DNA of 64,000 bases from Arthrobacter sp. StoSoilB20 (GTDB taxonomy: Bacteria > Actinomycetota > Actinomycetes > Actinomycetales > Micrococcaceae): contig NZ_AP024651.1 of assembly GCF_019977295.1 (NCBI RefSeq), positions 2,046,001 through 2,110,000 of the forward strand, written 5' to 3'. Shown in pieces: positions 10,015 through 19,945 of the stretch. Every line of letters begins with the position of its first letter. Within the stretch, counting starts at the first letter, position 1. The translations under genes were made by a program, and so were the position numbers. Below the pieces are notes generated by a model, which ran no database searches, was not told where the DNA came from, and was given only the letters and a program-made list of their open reading frames with translations.

Positions 10015-10098
10015 CCACGCCACTCCGGCGTACTTCCGCGGAGTCCCCACGCGTGGCCAAGGTGCCTGAAACCTCCCTTCAAACAAGAAAGTCTCCCC

Positions 10099-10959
10099 AT
10101 GCTCCGTGTAGCAGTTCCCAATAAGGGATCCCTGTCCGAAGCCGCCTCGGCCATGCTGTCCGAGGCCGGTTACCGCCAGCGCCGCGACACCCGCGAACTG
10201 GTGATGGTGGACCCCGATAACGACATCGAGTTCTTCTTCCTCCGCCCGCGCGACATTGCTGTCTATGTAGGTCAGGGAACGCTGGATGTTGGCATTACCG
10301 GCCGGGACCTCCTGCTCGACGCCAAGGTCGAAGCCGAAGAAATCCTTCCCCTGGGCTTTGCCCCGTCAACCTTCCGTTTTGCAGGTCCGGTGGGTGACTT
10401 TGCCGGCGTCGAACAGCTTGAAGGCAAGCGTCTTGCCACCAGCTATGACGGACTCCTGCGCGACTACCTCGCCGGGCGCGGGGTCAATGCCACCGTGGTT
10501 CGCCTTGATGGTGCCGTGGAGTCTTCCGTCCGGCTGGGCGTGGCAGACGCCATTGCCGACGTCGTTGAAACCGGAAACACGCTCAAGGCCGCCGGAATGG
10601 AGATCTTTGGTGATCCCATCCTGAAGTCGGAGGCCGTGCTCATCCGCCGCTCCGGTTCAGGTGGAGCAGCCAACGGAACCGTCAAGGAAATCGACATCCT
10701 CATCCGCCGGCTCCAAGGTGTCCTGGTTGCCCGCCAGTACGTGCTGATGGACTACGACATCCGCAAGGACCTCGTGGAAGACGCCGCTGCGCTGACTCCC
10801 GGCCTGGAATCGCCCACCGTGTCACCTTTGCGTGACTCGGAGTGGGTTGCTGTGCGGTCCATGGTTCCCAAGAAGGAAACCAACCGCATCATGGACGAGC
10901 TTTACGACCTCGGCGCGCGTGCCATCCTGGTCAGCAGCATCCACGCCTGCCGCATCTGA
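10099..10959 (+). CDS. hisG: ATP phosphoribosyltransferase, long form
   Basis: HisG joins ATP and PRPP in the first step of histidine synthesis. The 286-residue length and the C-terminal ACT-like domain (about 215-286, ending with [11 protein letters not shown]) mark the long, histidine-inhibited form that works without HisZ. The catalytic part has AVPNKGSL, the GITGRDLL turn and the PRPP loop in [18 protein letters not shown]. It lies between hisE and hisF in the same direction. Confidence 0.96.
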   Translation: MLRVAVPNKGSLSEAASAMLSEAGYRQRRDTRELVMVDPDNDIEFFFLRPRDIAVYVGQGTLDVGITGRDLLLDAKVEAEEILPLGFAPSTFRFAGPVGDFAGVEQLEGKRLATSYDGLLRDYLAGRGVNATVVRLDGAVESSVRLGVADAIADVVETGNTLKAAGMEIFGDPILKSEAVLIRRSGSGGAANGTVKEIDILIRRLQGVLVARQYVLMDYDIRKDLVEDAAALTPGLESPTVSPLRDSEWVAVRSMVPKKETNRIMDELYDLGARAILVSSIHACRI

Positions 10960-11000
10960 CCCGCGGTAACAGCAAGCCCAGAAAGATTGAGGAGCAGCAC

Positions 11001-11777
11001 ATGGCTGTAGCCGTCAGAGTCATACCGTGCCTTGATGTCGACGCAGGCCGCGTCGTCAAGGGCGTCAACTTCGAAGGCCTCCGCGATGCCGGTGATCCGG
11101 TGGAACTTGCCCACCGCTACGACAACGGCGGGGCCGATGAGCTGACATTCCTGGACGTCACAGCCTCATCCGGCAACCGGGAAACCACCTTTGACGTCGT
11201 CAGACGAACGGCAGAGGAAGTCTTCATCCCCTTGACCGTGGGCGGCGGCGTCCGTGGTGTTGCCGAGGTGGACAAGCTCCTGCGCTTCGGTGCGGACAAG
11301 GCATCCATCAATACCGCAGCAGTCGCGCGGCCCGGGGTCATCGACGAAATCACCCGCCACTTCGGCTCTCAGGTCCTGGTGCTCTCCGTGGATGCGCGCC
11401 GCACCCGCGAAGGTGACGTCCCGACGTCGTCCGGTTTTGAAGTCACCACCCACGGTGGCCGCACTGGAACCGGAATCGACGCCATCGCCTGGGCCAAGGA
11501 AGCAGCGGACCGGGGTGTGGGGGAAATCCTGCTCAACTCCATCGATGCCGACGGCACCAAGGACGGCTTCGACCTTGAACTGATACGTCTGGTCCGTGCC
11601 GCGGTGAACATCCCGATTATTGCTTCAGGTGGCGCGGGGGAGCCGGCACATTTCCCGCCGGCCGTCGAAGCCGGGGCTGACGCCGTGCTGGCGGCCTCGG
11701 TGTTCCACTTCGGGCCGGACGACATGATCGCCCAAGTCAAAACGGCGATCCGGCACGCTGGTTTCGAGGTCCGCTAG
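11001..11777 (+). CDS. hisF: Imidazole glycerol phosphate synthase, cyclase subunit
   Basis: HisF uses ammonia from HisH to close the imidazole ring and releases AICAR. The 258-residue TIM barrel has the catalytic first Asp in [15 protein letters not shown], the phosphate loops TVGGGVR and the second catalytic Asp in [15 protein letters not shown]. The ATG at 11001 follows GAGGAGCAG at the usual distance; the longer open frame upstream overlaps hisG and is not needed. hisH and hisA/priA are not in this window. A perfect bidirectional hairpin follows. Confidence 0.96.
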   Translation: MAVAVRVIPCLDVDAGRVVKGVNFEGLRDAGDPVELAHRYDNGGADELTFLDVTASSGNRETTFDVVRRTAEEVFIPLTVGGGVRGVAEVDKLLRFGADKASINTAAVARPGVIDEITRHFGSQVLVLSVDARRTREGDVPTSSGFEVTTHGGRTGTGIDAIAWAKEAADRGVGEILLNSIDADGTKDGFDLELIRLVRAAVNIPIIASGGAGEPAHFPPAVEAGADAVLAASVFHFGPDDMIAQVKTAIRHAGFEVR

Positions 11778-11791
11778 CGCCAGGATTAAAC

Positions 11792-11833
11792 AGAAATGGA
11801 GAGTCACTGTGAAAGTGACTCTCCATTTCTTTG
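11792..11833. terminator. Bidirectional terminator between hisF and the convergent gene
   Basis: A perfect 17-bp stem (11792-11808 with 11814-11830) and a 5-base loop are flanked by A/T runs on both sides (AGAAATGG... and ...CCATTTCTTTG). It serves hisF on the plus strand and the TIGR03085-type gene on the minus strand, whose stop is at 11851. Confidence 0.9.
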
Positions 11834-11850
11834 TTAAAACAAGTGGATCG

Positions 11851-12495
11851 TTAGAGTCCGATGTCGGCAGACTGCAACAGTGCGACGGCGTCCGGCTGGC
11901 CTTCGAAGGTCACCAGGGCCTGGCTGGTGCGGCCATGGGCGTGCATGAGCAGCTCGCCCGGTTCGCCGACGATGGCAACCGAGACGGGGGCCCGCTTTGC
12001 CACATGCCGCGGGCCAGTAGGCCGAACCAGTACGATGCCGAGGTCCACTCCGCGGTACAAGAAGGCGGCCCGTTTGATGAGGTCGTCCCAGAGGGCATCG
12101 GAATAGGCTTCGTCCAGGGCCCGTGGCGCCCAACGATCGCCGGCGCGGCGGATGTCCTCGGTGTGGACAAAGTACTCAATGAGGTTGGACGTCTCGTCCA
12201 AAGCCTTGATCTTCAAGGGAGAGAGGGCCGGGGGCCCGCCTCGGAACGTCTTGATGAGTTCCGCATAGGCCTCAGGGCTCTTGAGCTTTGCTGCCAGTTT
12301 GGAGGTGGCTTTCTCGGAGGCCTTGCCCAGGCTTGGAATCAGCAGGCCCAGGCCTACCGCAATTTTCCGTTCGCGCAGATATAAATGCGCAGCAAGATCC
12401 CGGGTCTGCCACCCCTCGCAGAGCGTGGGGGAGTCAGGTCCGGCCGCCAGCAGGGTTTCGGCCAGTACTTCTCGGGAAGGATCGACGAAATGCAT
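11851..12495 (-). CDS. TIGR03085-like DinB/maleylpyruvate-isomerase-fold protein
   Basis: The protein (about 214 residues) starts [15 protein letters not shown] and continues with [24 protein letters not shown], the metal-binding helix pattern of the DinB/mycothiol-dependent maleylpyruvate isomerase fold. The His residues in [20 protein letters not shown] and LLMHAHGR would be the candidate metal ligands. This matches the actinobacterial family TIGR03085, whose reaction is not known; a link to mycothiol or metal chemistry is inference. A GTG start at 12513 would add six residues; the ATG at 12495 begins the conserved part. It is convergent to hisF and divergent from hisI. Confidence 0.8.
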   Translation of the reverse strand: MHFVDPSREVLAETLLAAGPDSPTLCEGWQTRDLAAHLYLRERKIAVGLGLLIPSLGKASEKATSKLAAKLKSPEAYAELIKTFRGGPPALSPLKIKALDETSNLIEYFVHTEDIRRAGDRWAPRALDEAYSDALWDDLIKRAAFLYRGVDLGIVLVRPTGPRHVAKRAPVSVAIVGEPGELLMHAHGRTSQALVTFEGQPDAVALLQSADIGL

Positions 12496-12584
12496 CACTT
12501 GTGAAACTAGCACGATCAGAGCGCTCTTGCGCAGAGGAACCGCCGCAGAATCCGGCTCCCGCCAAAGGCACTAGACTTGATCTG

Positions 12585-13001
12585 ATGTCAGAGCAGTCCG
12601 CCCCCAGCCCAACTCCTGCCGTGGAGCCCTCAAGCGACTCCGCCAGCCCCCTGCCGCAGGAGATCGCCACCGCCCTGAAACGGGATTCTTCCGGGCTCGT
12701 AGCCGCGATCGTGCAGCAGCATGACACCAACGAGGTCCTCATGCTTGGCTGGATGGACGACGAAGCCCTGCACCGCACCATGACCACAGGTCGCGTGACG
12801 TTCTACTCACGTTCACGCCAGGAGTACTGGCGCAAGGGCGACACCTCCGGACACGTACAGTTCGTGAAGTCTGTTGCCCTTGACTGCGACGGCGATGCCC
12901 TCCTGATCCGCGTGGACCAGATCGGCGCAGCCTGCCACACCGGAACCCGGACCTGCTTCGATGGTCGCGACTTCACAGTTGTTACGGGTCACCGCGACTA
13001 A
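12585..13001 (+). CDS. hisI: Phosphoribosyl-AMP cyclohydrolase
   Basis: It opens the adenine ring of phosphoribosyl-AMP, the third step of histidine synthesis. The 138-residue protein has the zinc/magnesium site motifs [23 protein letters not shown] and [11 protein letters not shown] 30-residue Ser/Pro-rich leader precedes the conserved part. The ATG at 12585 was chosen over a longer open frame that runs through the opposite-strand gene. trpE follows after 56 bases, so hisI may be the first gene of the trp transcript. Confidence 0.94.
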   Translation: MSEQSAPSPTPAVEPSSDSASPLPQEIATALKRDSSGLVAAIVQQHDTNEVLMLGWMDDEALHRTMTTGRVTFYSRSRQEYWRKGDTSGHVQFVKSVALDCDGDALLIRVDQIGAACHTGTRTCFDGRDFTVVTGHRD

Positions 13002-13057
13002 GGCACCCACTACATTCCACTGAAGCACCACCTCAGATAAAGGCGGAGAAAATAGCC

Positions 13058-14641
13058 ATGCAGGACCTTGGAATCATCAGCCCGGGCCTGGAAGAGTTCC
13101 GCGAACTCGCCGTCCACAGCCGTGTCATTCCTGTTCGCCTCAAGGTCTTGGCAGACGCCGAGACCCCCATTGGCCTGTACCGGAAGCTGGCCAAAGGGCA
13201 ACCCGGAACCTTCCTCCTGGAATCCGCGGCAGTCGGCGGCGCCTGGTCGCGCTACTCCTTCATTGGATCGAAGTCCCGCGCCACCCTGACAACCAAAGAC
13301 GGCCAGGCGCATTGGATTGGCGAGCCCCCTGTTGGTGTTCCAGTGTCGGGCAACCCCGTAGAAGCGGTGCGGGATACCATTGCTGCGCTGCAGACGGACC
13401 GCTTTGAGGGACTGCCCCCGTTCACCTCCGGTCTGGTGGGCTTCCTCGGTTGGGAAGCTGTCCGCCACTGGGAGCGCCTGACTTCCCCGCCCGAGGACGA
13501 CCTGCAGCTTCCCGAGATGGCCCTGAACCTGGTCACCGACATGGCTGTCCACGACAACATGGACGGCACTGTCCTCCTGATCGCCAACGCCATCAACTTT
13601 GATGACAGCTCCGAGCGCGTGGACGACGCGTGGCACGATGCCGTTGCCCGTGTGCAGGCACTGCTGGAGCAGATCAGCACACCCGTCTCCCAGCCGGTTT
13701 CAGTGCTGGAAACTGCGGCCCTGGACTTTGCTTCCAGCGTGCAGGAACGCTGGGACGAGGCCAGGTACCTGGAGGCGATCGACCGCGGCAAGGAAGCCAT
13801 TGTTGACGGCGAAGTGTTCCAGGTGGTGATTTCCCGCCGTTTCGAGATGGAGTGCGCGGCGGACCCGTTGGACGTTTACCGCGTCCTGCGCAACACCAAC
13901 CCGAGCCCATACATGTACCTCTTCAGCTTGGAAGATGCAGACGGACGCGAGTACTCGATTGTGGGGTCCTCGCCGGAAGCTTTGGTCACCGTGACCGGCC
14001 AGGAAGTCATTACGCACCCCATCGCCGGGTCGCGCCCGCGTGGCAAGACCATGGAGGCGGACAAGGCGTTGGCGGCAGAGCTGTTGGCTGACCAGAAGGA
14101 GCGCGCCGAGCACCTGATGCTGGTGGATCTTTCGCGCAATGACCTCTCCAAGGTTTGTGTGGCCGGCACCGTGGACGTCACGCAGTTCATGGAAGTGGAG
14201 CGGTTCAGCCACATCATGCACCTGGTCTCCACAGTGGTGGGCGAATTGGCCCCGCAGGCCAAGGCTTACGACGTCCTGAAGGCAACATTCCCGGCCGGCA
14301 CCCTGTCCGGAGCCCCCAAGCCGCGTGCACTGCGGCTGCTTGACGAACTCGAACCACACAGGCGCGGGATCTACGGCGGCGTAGTGGGCTACCTCGACTT
14401 CGCCGGGGACATGGACATGGCCATCGCCATCCGGTCCGCGCTGCTCCGCGAGGGCCGTGCGTACGTCCAGGCAGGCGGCGGAATCGTGGCCGATTCCCAC
14501 AAGCCTTCCGAGGCTTTGGAAACGGTCAACAAAGCCGCAGCGCCCCTGCGTGCCGTACACACCGCCGGATCCCTGCACAACGTTTCAACTGAAGCGGCAG
14601 GAAATACAGACGTCCCGGACGACGGGACTTCGGCCTCATGA
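13058..14641 (+). CDS. trpE: Anthranilate synthase component I
   Basis: TrpE converts chorismate to anthranilate using ammonia from TrpG. The 527-residue chorismate-binding enzyme has the tryptophan-feedback motif LLES (53-56), the SSPEALV and HPIAGSRPRGK segments, DLSRNDL, and the active-site region FPAGTLSGAPKPRALRLLDELE near the C terminus. No trpG or trpD lies next to it, so the glutaminase must be encoded elsewhere. I see no leader peptide with tandem Trp codons in the 56-base gap before it. The stop overlaps the next ATG. Confidence 0.96.
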   Translation: MQDLGIISPGLEEFRELAVHSRVIPVRLKVLADAETPIGLYRKLAKGQPGTFLLESAAVGGAWSRYSFIGSKSRATLTTKDGQAHWIGEPPVGVPVSGNPVEAVRDTIAALQTDRFEGLPPFTSGLVGFLGWEAVRHWERLTSPPEDDLQLPEMALNLVTDMAVHDNMDGTVLLIANAINFDDSSERVDDAWHDAVARVQALLEQISTPVSQPVSVLETAALDFASSVQERWDEARYLEAIDRGKEAIVDGEVFQVVISRRFEMECAADPLDVYRVLRNTNPSPYMYLFSLEDADGREYSIVGSSPEALVTVTGQEVITHPIAGSRPRGKTMEADKALAAELLADQKERAEHLMLVDLSRNDLSKVCVAGTVDVTQFMEVERFSHIMHLVSTVVGELAPQAKAYDVLKATFPAGTLSGAPKPRALRLLDELEPHRRGIYGGVVGYLDFAGDMDMAIAIRSALLREGRAYVQAGGGIVADSHKPSEALETVNKAAAPLRAVHTAGSLHNVSTEAAGNTDVPDDGTSAS

Positions 14642-15240
14642 GCACTGAATCCCCGTCTGCCCTCAAGCGGCCTCCGCGCTGGGCGCGTAAGTCCACTTTG
14701 GTCCTGGCCACCACGATCCTTGCCCTTGCAGTCTTCGGGGCCACAACGCAGACCTGGATCGAAGTGCGGCTGGATCCCACGGGAGCCTCCAACAGCGATC
14801 TCCACGTCCAGGGGAGCAAAGCCGCAACAGCAGTCACGGCGCTGGCCGTGGTTGCCCTGGCCGGCGGCCTGGCCGCCTCCATTGCGGGAAGAATCGCGCG
14901 CTGGATCATCGCCGTCCTCATCGTCCTGTCAGCGGCCGGGATCATTCTTGCCGCGATCACCGTTCTGATGGATCCGTTGGGTGCCTCCCAAGGTGCCATT
15001 GCGGCTGCAACAGGTGTTTCCGGCGGCCAGGCCGATGCAGCCGCCACCGCCTTCCCTGTGGTGGCGATTGTTGCCGGCGCCCTGCTGGCCCTTTGCGCTG
15101 TTGCCTTAGCGCTGGCCGGCCGCCATTGGACCTCGCGAACCAAGTACGACGCCGGCGCACGGAGCCGGAAGAGCAGCAATGAACCGGTGGACGAGATTGA
15201 CAGTTGGGACAGCCTGTCGCGCGGTGAGGACCCTACGTAG
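14638..15240 (+). CDS. Trp-operon-associated membrane protein (TIGR02234-like)
   Basis: The 200-residue protein has four hydrophobic helices (about 20-38, 62-80, 86-105, 138-160) and a hydrophilic tail with many Ser, Arg and Asp residues. The first helix is followed by TQTWIEVRL, and the GS(K)AATAVTALAVVALAGGLAASIAGR stretch matches the actinobacterial family often annotated as Trp-biosynthesis-associated membrane protein. Its role is unknown; the ATGA overlap with trpE argues for a function tied to tryptophan supply. It may equally be a passenger kept in the operon by transcription. Confidence 0.8.
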   Translation: MSTESPSALKRPPRWARKSTLVLATTILALAVFGATTQTWIEVRLDPTGASNSDLHVQGSKAATAVTALAVVALAGGLAASIAGRIARWIIAVLIVLSAAGIILAAITVLMDPLGASQGAIAAATGVSGGQADAAATAFPVVAIVAGALLALCAVALALAGRHWTSRTKYDAGARSRKSSNEPVDEIDSWDSLSRGEDPT

Positions 15241-15372
15241 GCAGCCATAGGGGGCTTGCGGGCAGGTGGGGCGCAACAAATCCCCACGCGCCCGTCCTGA
15301 CGTCGGGCGATGTCCCGGACGCCGCCAATAAATGGCAGAATGTAAGCAGTATTCATCCTGAGGAGATTTCAC

Positions 15373-15645
15373 ATGAGCAAAACCACAGTGTCCACGAACC
15401 AAGCTGAATCCACCATGGCCAGCCACGCTGACGCCATCGGCCACGGAAACAGCCCGGCTGCTTGGACCTGCGTACTCGTGATGCTGGTCGGTGCCTTGAT
15501 TTCCTCCATCGCGTTCGTCATTGCCAGCACCCCGATCTTCGTTGGCGGGCTGGTAGTCATGGTCATCGGCCTGATCGTTGGCTTTGTCATGCGCAAGGCG
15601 GGCTACGGAGTTGGTGGCAGCAAGCTGCAGAACAACGGCCACTAA
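15373..15645 (+). CDS. Small two-helix membrane protein of the trp cluster
   Basis: This 90-residue protein has a polar N terminus, the motif HGNSPAAWTCV at the membrane entry, two helices (about 33-51 and 54-72) and a basic Gly-rich tail. The HGxxPAAWT entry is familiar from small actinobacterial proteins located between trpE and trpC, whose function is not known. The start is supported by CTGAGGAG nine bases upstream. The 130-base gap before it suggests its own promoter. trpC starts two bases after its stop. Confidence 0.75.
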   Translation: MSKTTVSTNQAESTMASHADAIGHGNSPAAWTCVLVMLVGALISSIAFVIASTPIFVGGLVVMVIGLIVGFVMRKAGYGVGGSKLQNNGH

Positions 15646-15647
15646 TC

Positions 15648-16466
15648 GTGACCGTTCTTGATGACATCATTGTTGGCGTCAAGGAGGAGATGGAGGCGCG
15701 CAAGCGCCTCGTATCCCTGGCGGAGTTGAAGGACCGGGCAGCGGTGGCTGCTCCGGCCCTCGATGCCTGGGCTGCCTTGGGTGGGCCTGCATCGGTCCGC
15801 AACGACCTCAAAGTCATCGCGGAAATCAAGCGCCGCAGCCCCTCCAAGGGCGATCTCGCGCCTATTGCCGATCCCGCTTCCCTCGCGGTTCAGTACGCCG
15901 ACGGCGGAGCTTCCGTCATCAGTGTCCTGACCGAACAGCGCCGCTTCGGTGGCTCGCTTGCTGACTTGGATGCGGTCCGCGCCGCCGTCGAGATTCCCTT
16001 GCTCCGCAAGGACTTCACGGTGGACGAGTACCAGATCTGGGAAGCCCGCGCCCACGGAGCGGACCTCATCCTGCTGATTGTCGCGGCGTTGTCCGACACC
16101 GAGTTGGCGGAGTTCAGCGCACTGAGCCACGAGCTTGGCATGAACGTACTGGTGGAGACCCACACGGAGGAAGAGATCGAACGTGCCGTGGCGGCAAACG
16201 CCCGGATCATCGGCATCAACGTACGCAACCTCAAGACGCTCGACGTCGACCGTTCGGTTTTCGGGTCCCTGGCCGGTTTGATTCCGGCTGAGTCGGTCAT
16301 CGTCGCCGAGTCCGGGGTCCGGGGCGCCGATGACGTCTCGCATTACGCGGCCGGTGGTGCCAACGCCATCCTGGTGGGGGAGGCGCTGGTCAGCGATTCG
16401 ACCCCGCGTGAACGCATTACTGAATTCAAGGCAGCTGGAGCTGCCGCCATCGCCGTCAGGAACTGA
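15648..16466 (+). CDS. trpC: Indole-3-glycerol-phosphate synthase
   Basis: TrpC closes the indole ring from carboxyphenylamino-deoxyribulose phosphate. The 272-residue TIM barrel has IAEIKRRSPSKG with the catalytic Glu and Lys, the LLRKDFTVDEYQI loop, LVETHTEEE, GINVRNLKTL and VAESGV. The GTG at 15648 is chosen because homologues start TVLDDII; an earlier in-frame start would run back through the preceding gene. trpF is absent here; in actinobacteria the bifunctional PriA normally takes that step. Confidence 0.95.
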   Translation: MTVLDDIIVGVKEEMEARKRLVSLAELKDRAAVAAPALDAWAALGGPASVRNDLKVIAEIKRRSPSKGDLAPIADPASLAVQYADGGASVISVLTEQRRFGGSLADLDAVRAAVEIPLLRKDFTVDEYQIWEARAHGADLILLIVAALSDTELAEFSALSHELGMNVLVETHTEEEIERAVAANARIIGINVRNLKTLDVDRSVFGSLAGLIPAESVIVAESGVRGADDVSHYAAGGANAILVGEALVSDSTPRERITEFKAAGAAAIAVRN

Positions 16467-16496
16467 GGCAGTCACTGAATCACGGCGAACAGCCGC

Positions 16497-16533
16497 AAGG
16501 CAGCCCGGGCTGAAGCCCGCGGCTGCCTTGTGG
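16497..16533 (+). terminator. Strong hairpin between trpC and trpB
   Basis: Outer arms AAGGCAGCC (16497-16505) and GGCTGCCTT (16521-16529) close an inner GGGCT/AGCCC pairing, giving a long GC stem followed by TTGTGG. It stands 31 bases after trpC and 50 bases before trpB, so it may lower readthrough and set the ratio of the two parts of the pathway. Confidence 0.65.
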
Positions 16534-16580
16534 CACGTGGAACTACCCAATGAACTAACTGGAACAGGACGGTGAGACTG

Positions 16581-17957
16581 ATGGTCGACGCGCCAACAGC
16601 CGGCTCAGAAGAGAATGCGGCCGACGCATTCCTGCAAGGTGGCCCTTCGCTGCGCAACGCCTCCGGGCCCTACTTCGGCAACTACGGCGGACGCTGGATG
16701 CCGGAGTCCCTCATCGCCGCCCTTGACGAAGTCCAGGACACGTTTGAGAAGGCAAAGGCTGACCCCGATTTCATCGCGCAGCTCAAGGACCTCAACAAGA
16801 ATTACTCCGGCAGGCCTTCCTTGCTTACCGAGGCCAAGCGCTTCTCGGAGCACGCCGGAGGGGCCCGCATCTTCCTCAAGCGCGAAGACCTGAACCACAC
16901 CGGGTCCCACAAGATCAACAACGTCCTGGGCCAGGCCCTCCTTGCCAAGCGCATGGGTAAGACCCGTGTGATCGCCGAGACCGGAGCGGGACAGCACGGC
17001 GTTGCCAGTGCCACTGCTGCGGCCCTGCTGGGCCTTGAGTGCGTGGTGTACATGGGTGCCGAGGATTGCCGGCGCCAGGCGTTGAACGTGGCCCGCATGC
17101 AGTTGCTCGGTGCCACTGTGGTGCCGGTCACCAACGGCTCCCAGACCCTCAAGGACGCCATTAACGATGCCCTGCGCGACTGGGTTTCGAATGTGGAGCA
17201 CACGCACTACCTTCTTGGCACCGCAGCTGGAGCCCACCCGTTCCCGGCAATGGTCCGCTACTTCCACGAGGTCATCGGCGAAGAAGCCCGCAGCCAGATC
17301 CTGGAGCAGGCGGGCAAGCTCCCGGACGCCATTGCTGCATGTATTGGCGGTGGCTCGAACGCCATCGGCCTGTTCCACGCCTTCCTTGATGACGCCTCGG
17401 TGAAGATCTACGGATTCGAAGCCGGCGGCGAAGGGGTCGAAACCGGCCGCCACGCTGCTGCCATCTCCTTGGGTCGGCCCGGTGTGCTGCACGGTGCACG
17501 TTCGTACCTCATGCAGGACGAAGACGGCCAAACGATCGAATCCCACTCCATCTCCGCAGGCCTGGACTACCCCAGCGTGGGTCCGGAGCACTCTTACCTG
17601 GCCGATATTGGCCGCGTCACCTACGAGGCTGTCACGGATACCGAGGCCATGGACGCCTTCAGCCTCCTGTGCCGGACCGAGGGCATCATTCCCGCCATCG
17701 AGTCCTCGCACGCCCTGGCTGGTGCCATCAAGATCGGCCACCGCCTGACTGAAGGCAAGGACAACCCTTCCGACGTCACGGTGATCGTCAACCTCTCCGG
17801 CCGTGGAGACAAGGACGTGGAGACTGCCGCTGCCTGGTTCAACATGTTGGATGAGGAAGGGCACGTCAAGGGCACCACCTTGTCCACGCGCAAGCCCAAG
17901 GGCCCCACCGAGCGCACGTCCGAAGCAGCCGTGGATGTCAACGAGGACCAGAACTGA
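16581..17957 (+). CDS. trpB: Tryptophan synthase beta chain
   Basis: TrpB condenses indole with serine using pyridoxal phosphate. The cofactor lysine is Lys111 in [10 protein letters not shown], with GAGQHG, the GGGSNAIG phosphate loop and the [12 protein letters not shown] motif in order. The protein is about 458 residues, longer than the enteric enzyme because of an N-terminal leader of about 20 residues and a hydrophilic C-terminal tail. The ATG at 16581 is favoured by spacing from CAGGACGGTGAG; GTG at 16572 would add three residues. Its stop overlaps the trpA ATG by one base (TGATG). Confidence 0.96.
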   Translation: MVDAPTAGSEENAADAFLQGGPSLRNASGPYFGNYGGRWMPESLIAALDEVQDTFEKAKADPDFIAQLKDLNKNYSGRPSLLTEAKRFSEHAGGARIFLKREDLNHTGSHKINNVLGQALLAKRMGKTRVIAETGAGQHGVASATAAALLGLECVVYMGAEDCRRQALNVARMQLLGATVVPVTNGSQTLKDAINDALRDWVSNVEHTHYLLGTAAGAHPFPAMVRYFHEVIGEEARSQILEQAGKLPDAIAACIGGGSNAIGLFHAFLDDASVKIYGFEAGGEGVETGRHAAAISLGRPGVLHGARSYLMQDEDGQTIESHSISAGLDYPSVGPEHSYLADIGRVTYEAVTDTEAMDAFSLLCRTEGIIPAIESSHALAGAIKIGHRLTEGKDNPSDVTVIVNLSGRGDKDVETAAAWFNMLDEEGHVKGTTLSTRKPKGPTERTSEAAVDVNEDQN

Positions 17958-18769
17958 TGACTGAAGAATTCGCCAGCAAATCCGCTGCCGCCATCGATCG
18001 TGCCAAGGCTGAAGGCCGCGCCGCCCTGGTGGGCTACCTCCCCGCGGGGTACCCCACGGTCCAGGAGAGCATCGAGGCCGGAATCGCCTTGGCCCGGAAC
18101 GGTGCCGACCTGATCGAAATCGGCATCCCGTACTCCGATCCGGTAATGGACGGCCCGGTCATCCAGGCTGCCACCACCGAGGCGATCGCCAATGGCTTCC
18201 GTGTCAGCAACGTTTTCGACGTCGTTGCCGGCATCACCGCCGCCACCGATGCAGCCGTTCTGGTCATGACCTACTGGAACCCAGTCATGCGCATGGGCGT
18301 CGATGAATTCTCCCGCCGCCTGGCCGAAGCCGGGGGAGCGGGGCTTATTACCCCGGACCTGGTGCCTGACGAGGCCCACGAGTGGTTCGAGGCCTCGGAC
18401 AAGTACGGCTTGGACCGGGTGTTCCTCGTGGCACCGTCATCCACCCCGGAGCGGCTGGACATGACCGTCAAGGCGAGCCGTGGATTCGTCTACGCCGTCT
18501 CGATCATGGGCGTCACCGGAACGCGCACCTCTGTCAGCAGCAGTGCCGAGGACGTGGTGTCCCGCGCCCATGCTGCCGGAGCCGAGCGTGTGTGCGTCGG
18601 TTTGGGTGTGTCCAACCCGGACCATGTCCGCGAAATCGCCGCCTACGCTGACGGCGTGATCGTAGGAACCGCCCTGGTGGCGGCCCTTCGCGATGGCGGC
18701 GTTGACGCCGTCGGGCAACTCACCAAGAATCTCAGCGCCGGCCTGGGCCGCGCAGCTGCAGAAGCCTAG
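17957..18769 (+). CDS. trpA: Tryptophan synthase alpha chain
   Basis: TrpA splits indole glycerol phosphate and passes indole through a tunnel to TrpB. The catalytic pair is Glu54 in LIEIGIPYSDP and Asp65 in VMDGP. VYAVSIMGVTGTR and VGLGVSNPDHV, which hold the phosphate, follow. The 270-residue length is typical. It is coupled to trpB, and lgt begins 21 bases later, the usual actinobacterial order trpA-lgt. Confidence 0.96.
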   Translation: MTEEFASKSAAAIDRAKAEGRAALVGYLPAGYPTVQESIEAGIALARNGADLIEIGIPYSDPVMDGPVIQAATTEAIANGFRVSNVFDVVAGITAATDAAVLVMTYWNPVMRMGVDEFSRRLAEAGGAGLITPDLVPDEAHEWFEASDKYGLDRVFLVAPSSTPERLDMTVKASRGFVYAVSIMGVTGTRTSVSSSAEDVVSRAHAAGAERVCVGLGVSNPDHVREIAAYADGVIVGTALVAALRDGGVDAVGQLTKNLSAGLGRAAAEA

Positions 18770-18790
18770 AAAAAGGAAACAGCGAAGCGA

Positions 18791-19945
18791 ATGCAGACCG
18801 TCCTCCACGCTGCGGCAATGGTCCCCATGAGTATCCCGAGCCCGTCGTGGTCCGGTTTCGACATTCCGCTGCCGTGGGGGACGCTGCGTATCCACGCATA
18901 CGCCCTCTGCATCCTGGCGGGCATCATCGTTGGCTTGTGGCTGACGTCCGCCCGGTGGAAGCGCCGCGGCGCCCCCGAAGGCAGCCTGTGGGACATTGCC
19001 ATCTGGGCAATTCCCTTCGGCATCATCGGCGGTCGCCTCTACCACGTGTTCTCCTCACCTGATGCCTACTTCGGTCCGGGCTTTGACGGCACCGGCGACC
19101 TCTCGCTGATTCCGCAGATACAGCGCGGTGGACTGGGCATTTGGGGTGCCGTGGTCCTGGGCGCAGTGGGTGCCTGGATTGGTTGCCGGAGGGCCGGCGT
19201 GAAGCTGACGGCCTTCCTGGATGCAGCGGCCCCTGGCCTGCTGCTGGCACAGGCAATCGGCCGTTTGGGAAACTGGTTCAACCAGGAACTTTTCGGCGCC
19301 CCCACCACCCTTCCCTGGGGGCTGGAGATTGATCCCGCCAACGCCAACTTCCCGCCGGACATGGCTGCCGGCACGCTGTTCCACCCCACGTTCCTCTACG
19401 AAATGCTGTGGAACCTGGCCGGCGTCGCCATCTTGTTGCTCCTGGACAGGAAGTTCAACTTCCGGTGGGGACGCCTCTTCTGGCTCTACGCCATGTACTA
19501 CACCCTCGGCCGTGTCTGGATTGAGGCATTGCGGATCGATGATGCCGAGCAGATTAACCTTTTCGGGATTACCACCCGGCTCAATGTGTGGACCAGCATC
19601 TTTGTGTTCATTGCCGCCCTTGCCATCTTCCTGGTTCTTGGCCGGAAGGGACGCCCTGTACCGGATACCCCGTATTTGCCGGGGCGCGAGCCGGATGAGA
19701 CCAAGGAAAAGGAGCCGGCGTCGGTGACGAGCGTCACCAGTCATGATGTGGACGCATCTGTCTCAGATACTGGTTCGCGTGGTAATCTCCCAGATAACCA
19801 AAGCGATTCGGGCCACGTTGACGAGCCGCAGGAAACAGCAGGGGACGCGAGCAAGGACACCAAGTCCGGCACGGGTTCCGTATCTGCTGCCACTGCCGCA
19901 AGGAAGGCCCCCGGATCCACACCGAACGCAGACGACACCAAGTAG
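18791..19945 (+). CDS. lgt: Prolipoprotein diacylglyceryl transferase
   Basis: Lgt attaches diacylglycerol to the lipobox cysteine of exported lipoproteins. The 384-residue membrane enzyme has about seven helices, the catalytic region GGRLYHVFSS, the AIGRLGNWFNQELFG signature and the HPTFLYEMLWNL motif. A hydrophilic C-terminal tail of about 85 residues, rich in Asp, Ser and Thr, extends past the conserved domain and is typical of actinobacterial Lgt. The first in-frame ATG is used; an ATG at 18830 would remove 13 residues. Confidence 0.94.
   Translation: MQTVLHAAAMVPMSIPSPSWSGFDIPLPWGTLRIHAYALCILAGIIVGLWLTSARWKRRGAPEGSLWDIAIWAIPFGIIGGRLYHVFSSPDAYFGPGFDGTGDLSLIPQIQRGGLGIWGAVVLGAVGAWIGCRRAGVKLTAFLDAAAPGLLLAQAIGRLGNWFNQELFGAPTTLPWGLEIDPANANFPPDMAAGTLFHPTFLYEMLWNLAGVAILLLLDRKFNFRWGRLFWLYAMYYTLGRVWIEALRIDDAEQINLFGITTRLNVWTSIFVFIAALAIFLVLGRKGRPVPDTPYLPGREPDETKEKEPASVTSVTSHDVDASVSDTGSRGNLPDNQSDSGHVDEPQETAGDASKDTKSGTGSVSAATAARKAPGSTPNADDTK

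Noticed and set aside
11792..11830. The hairpin after hisF seen as a possible CRISPR repeat or small RNA
   Set aside because: It occurs once, lies between two convergent stops and has A/T runs on both sides, so a bidirectional terminator explains it.
13002..13057. Trp leader peptide and attenuator before trpE
   Set aside because: The gap is only 56 bases, with no short frame holding tandem Trp codons and no terminator-antiterminator pair.
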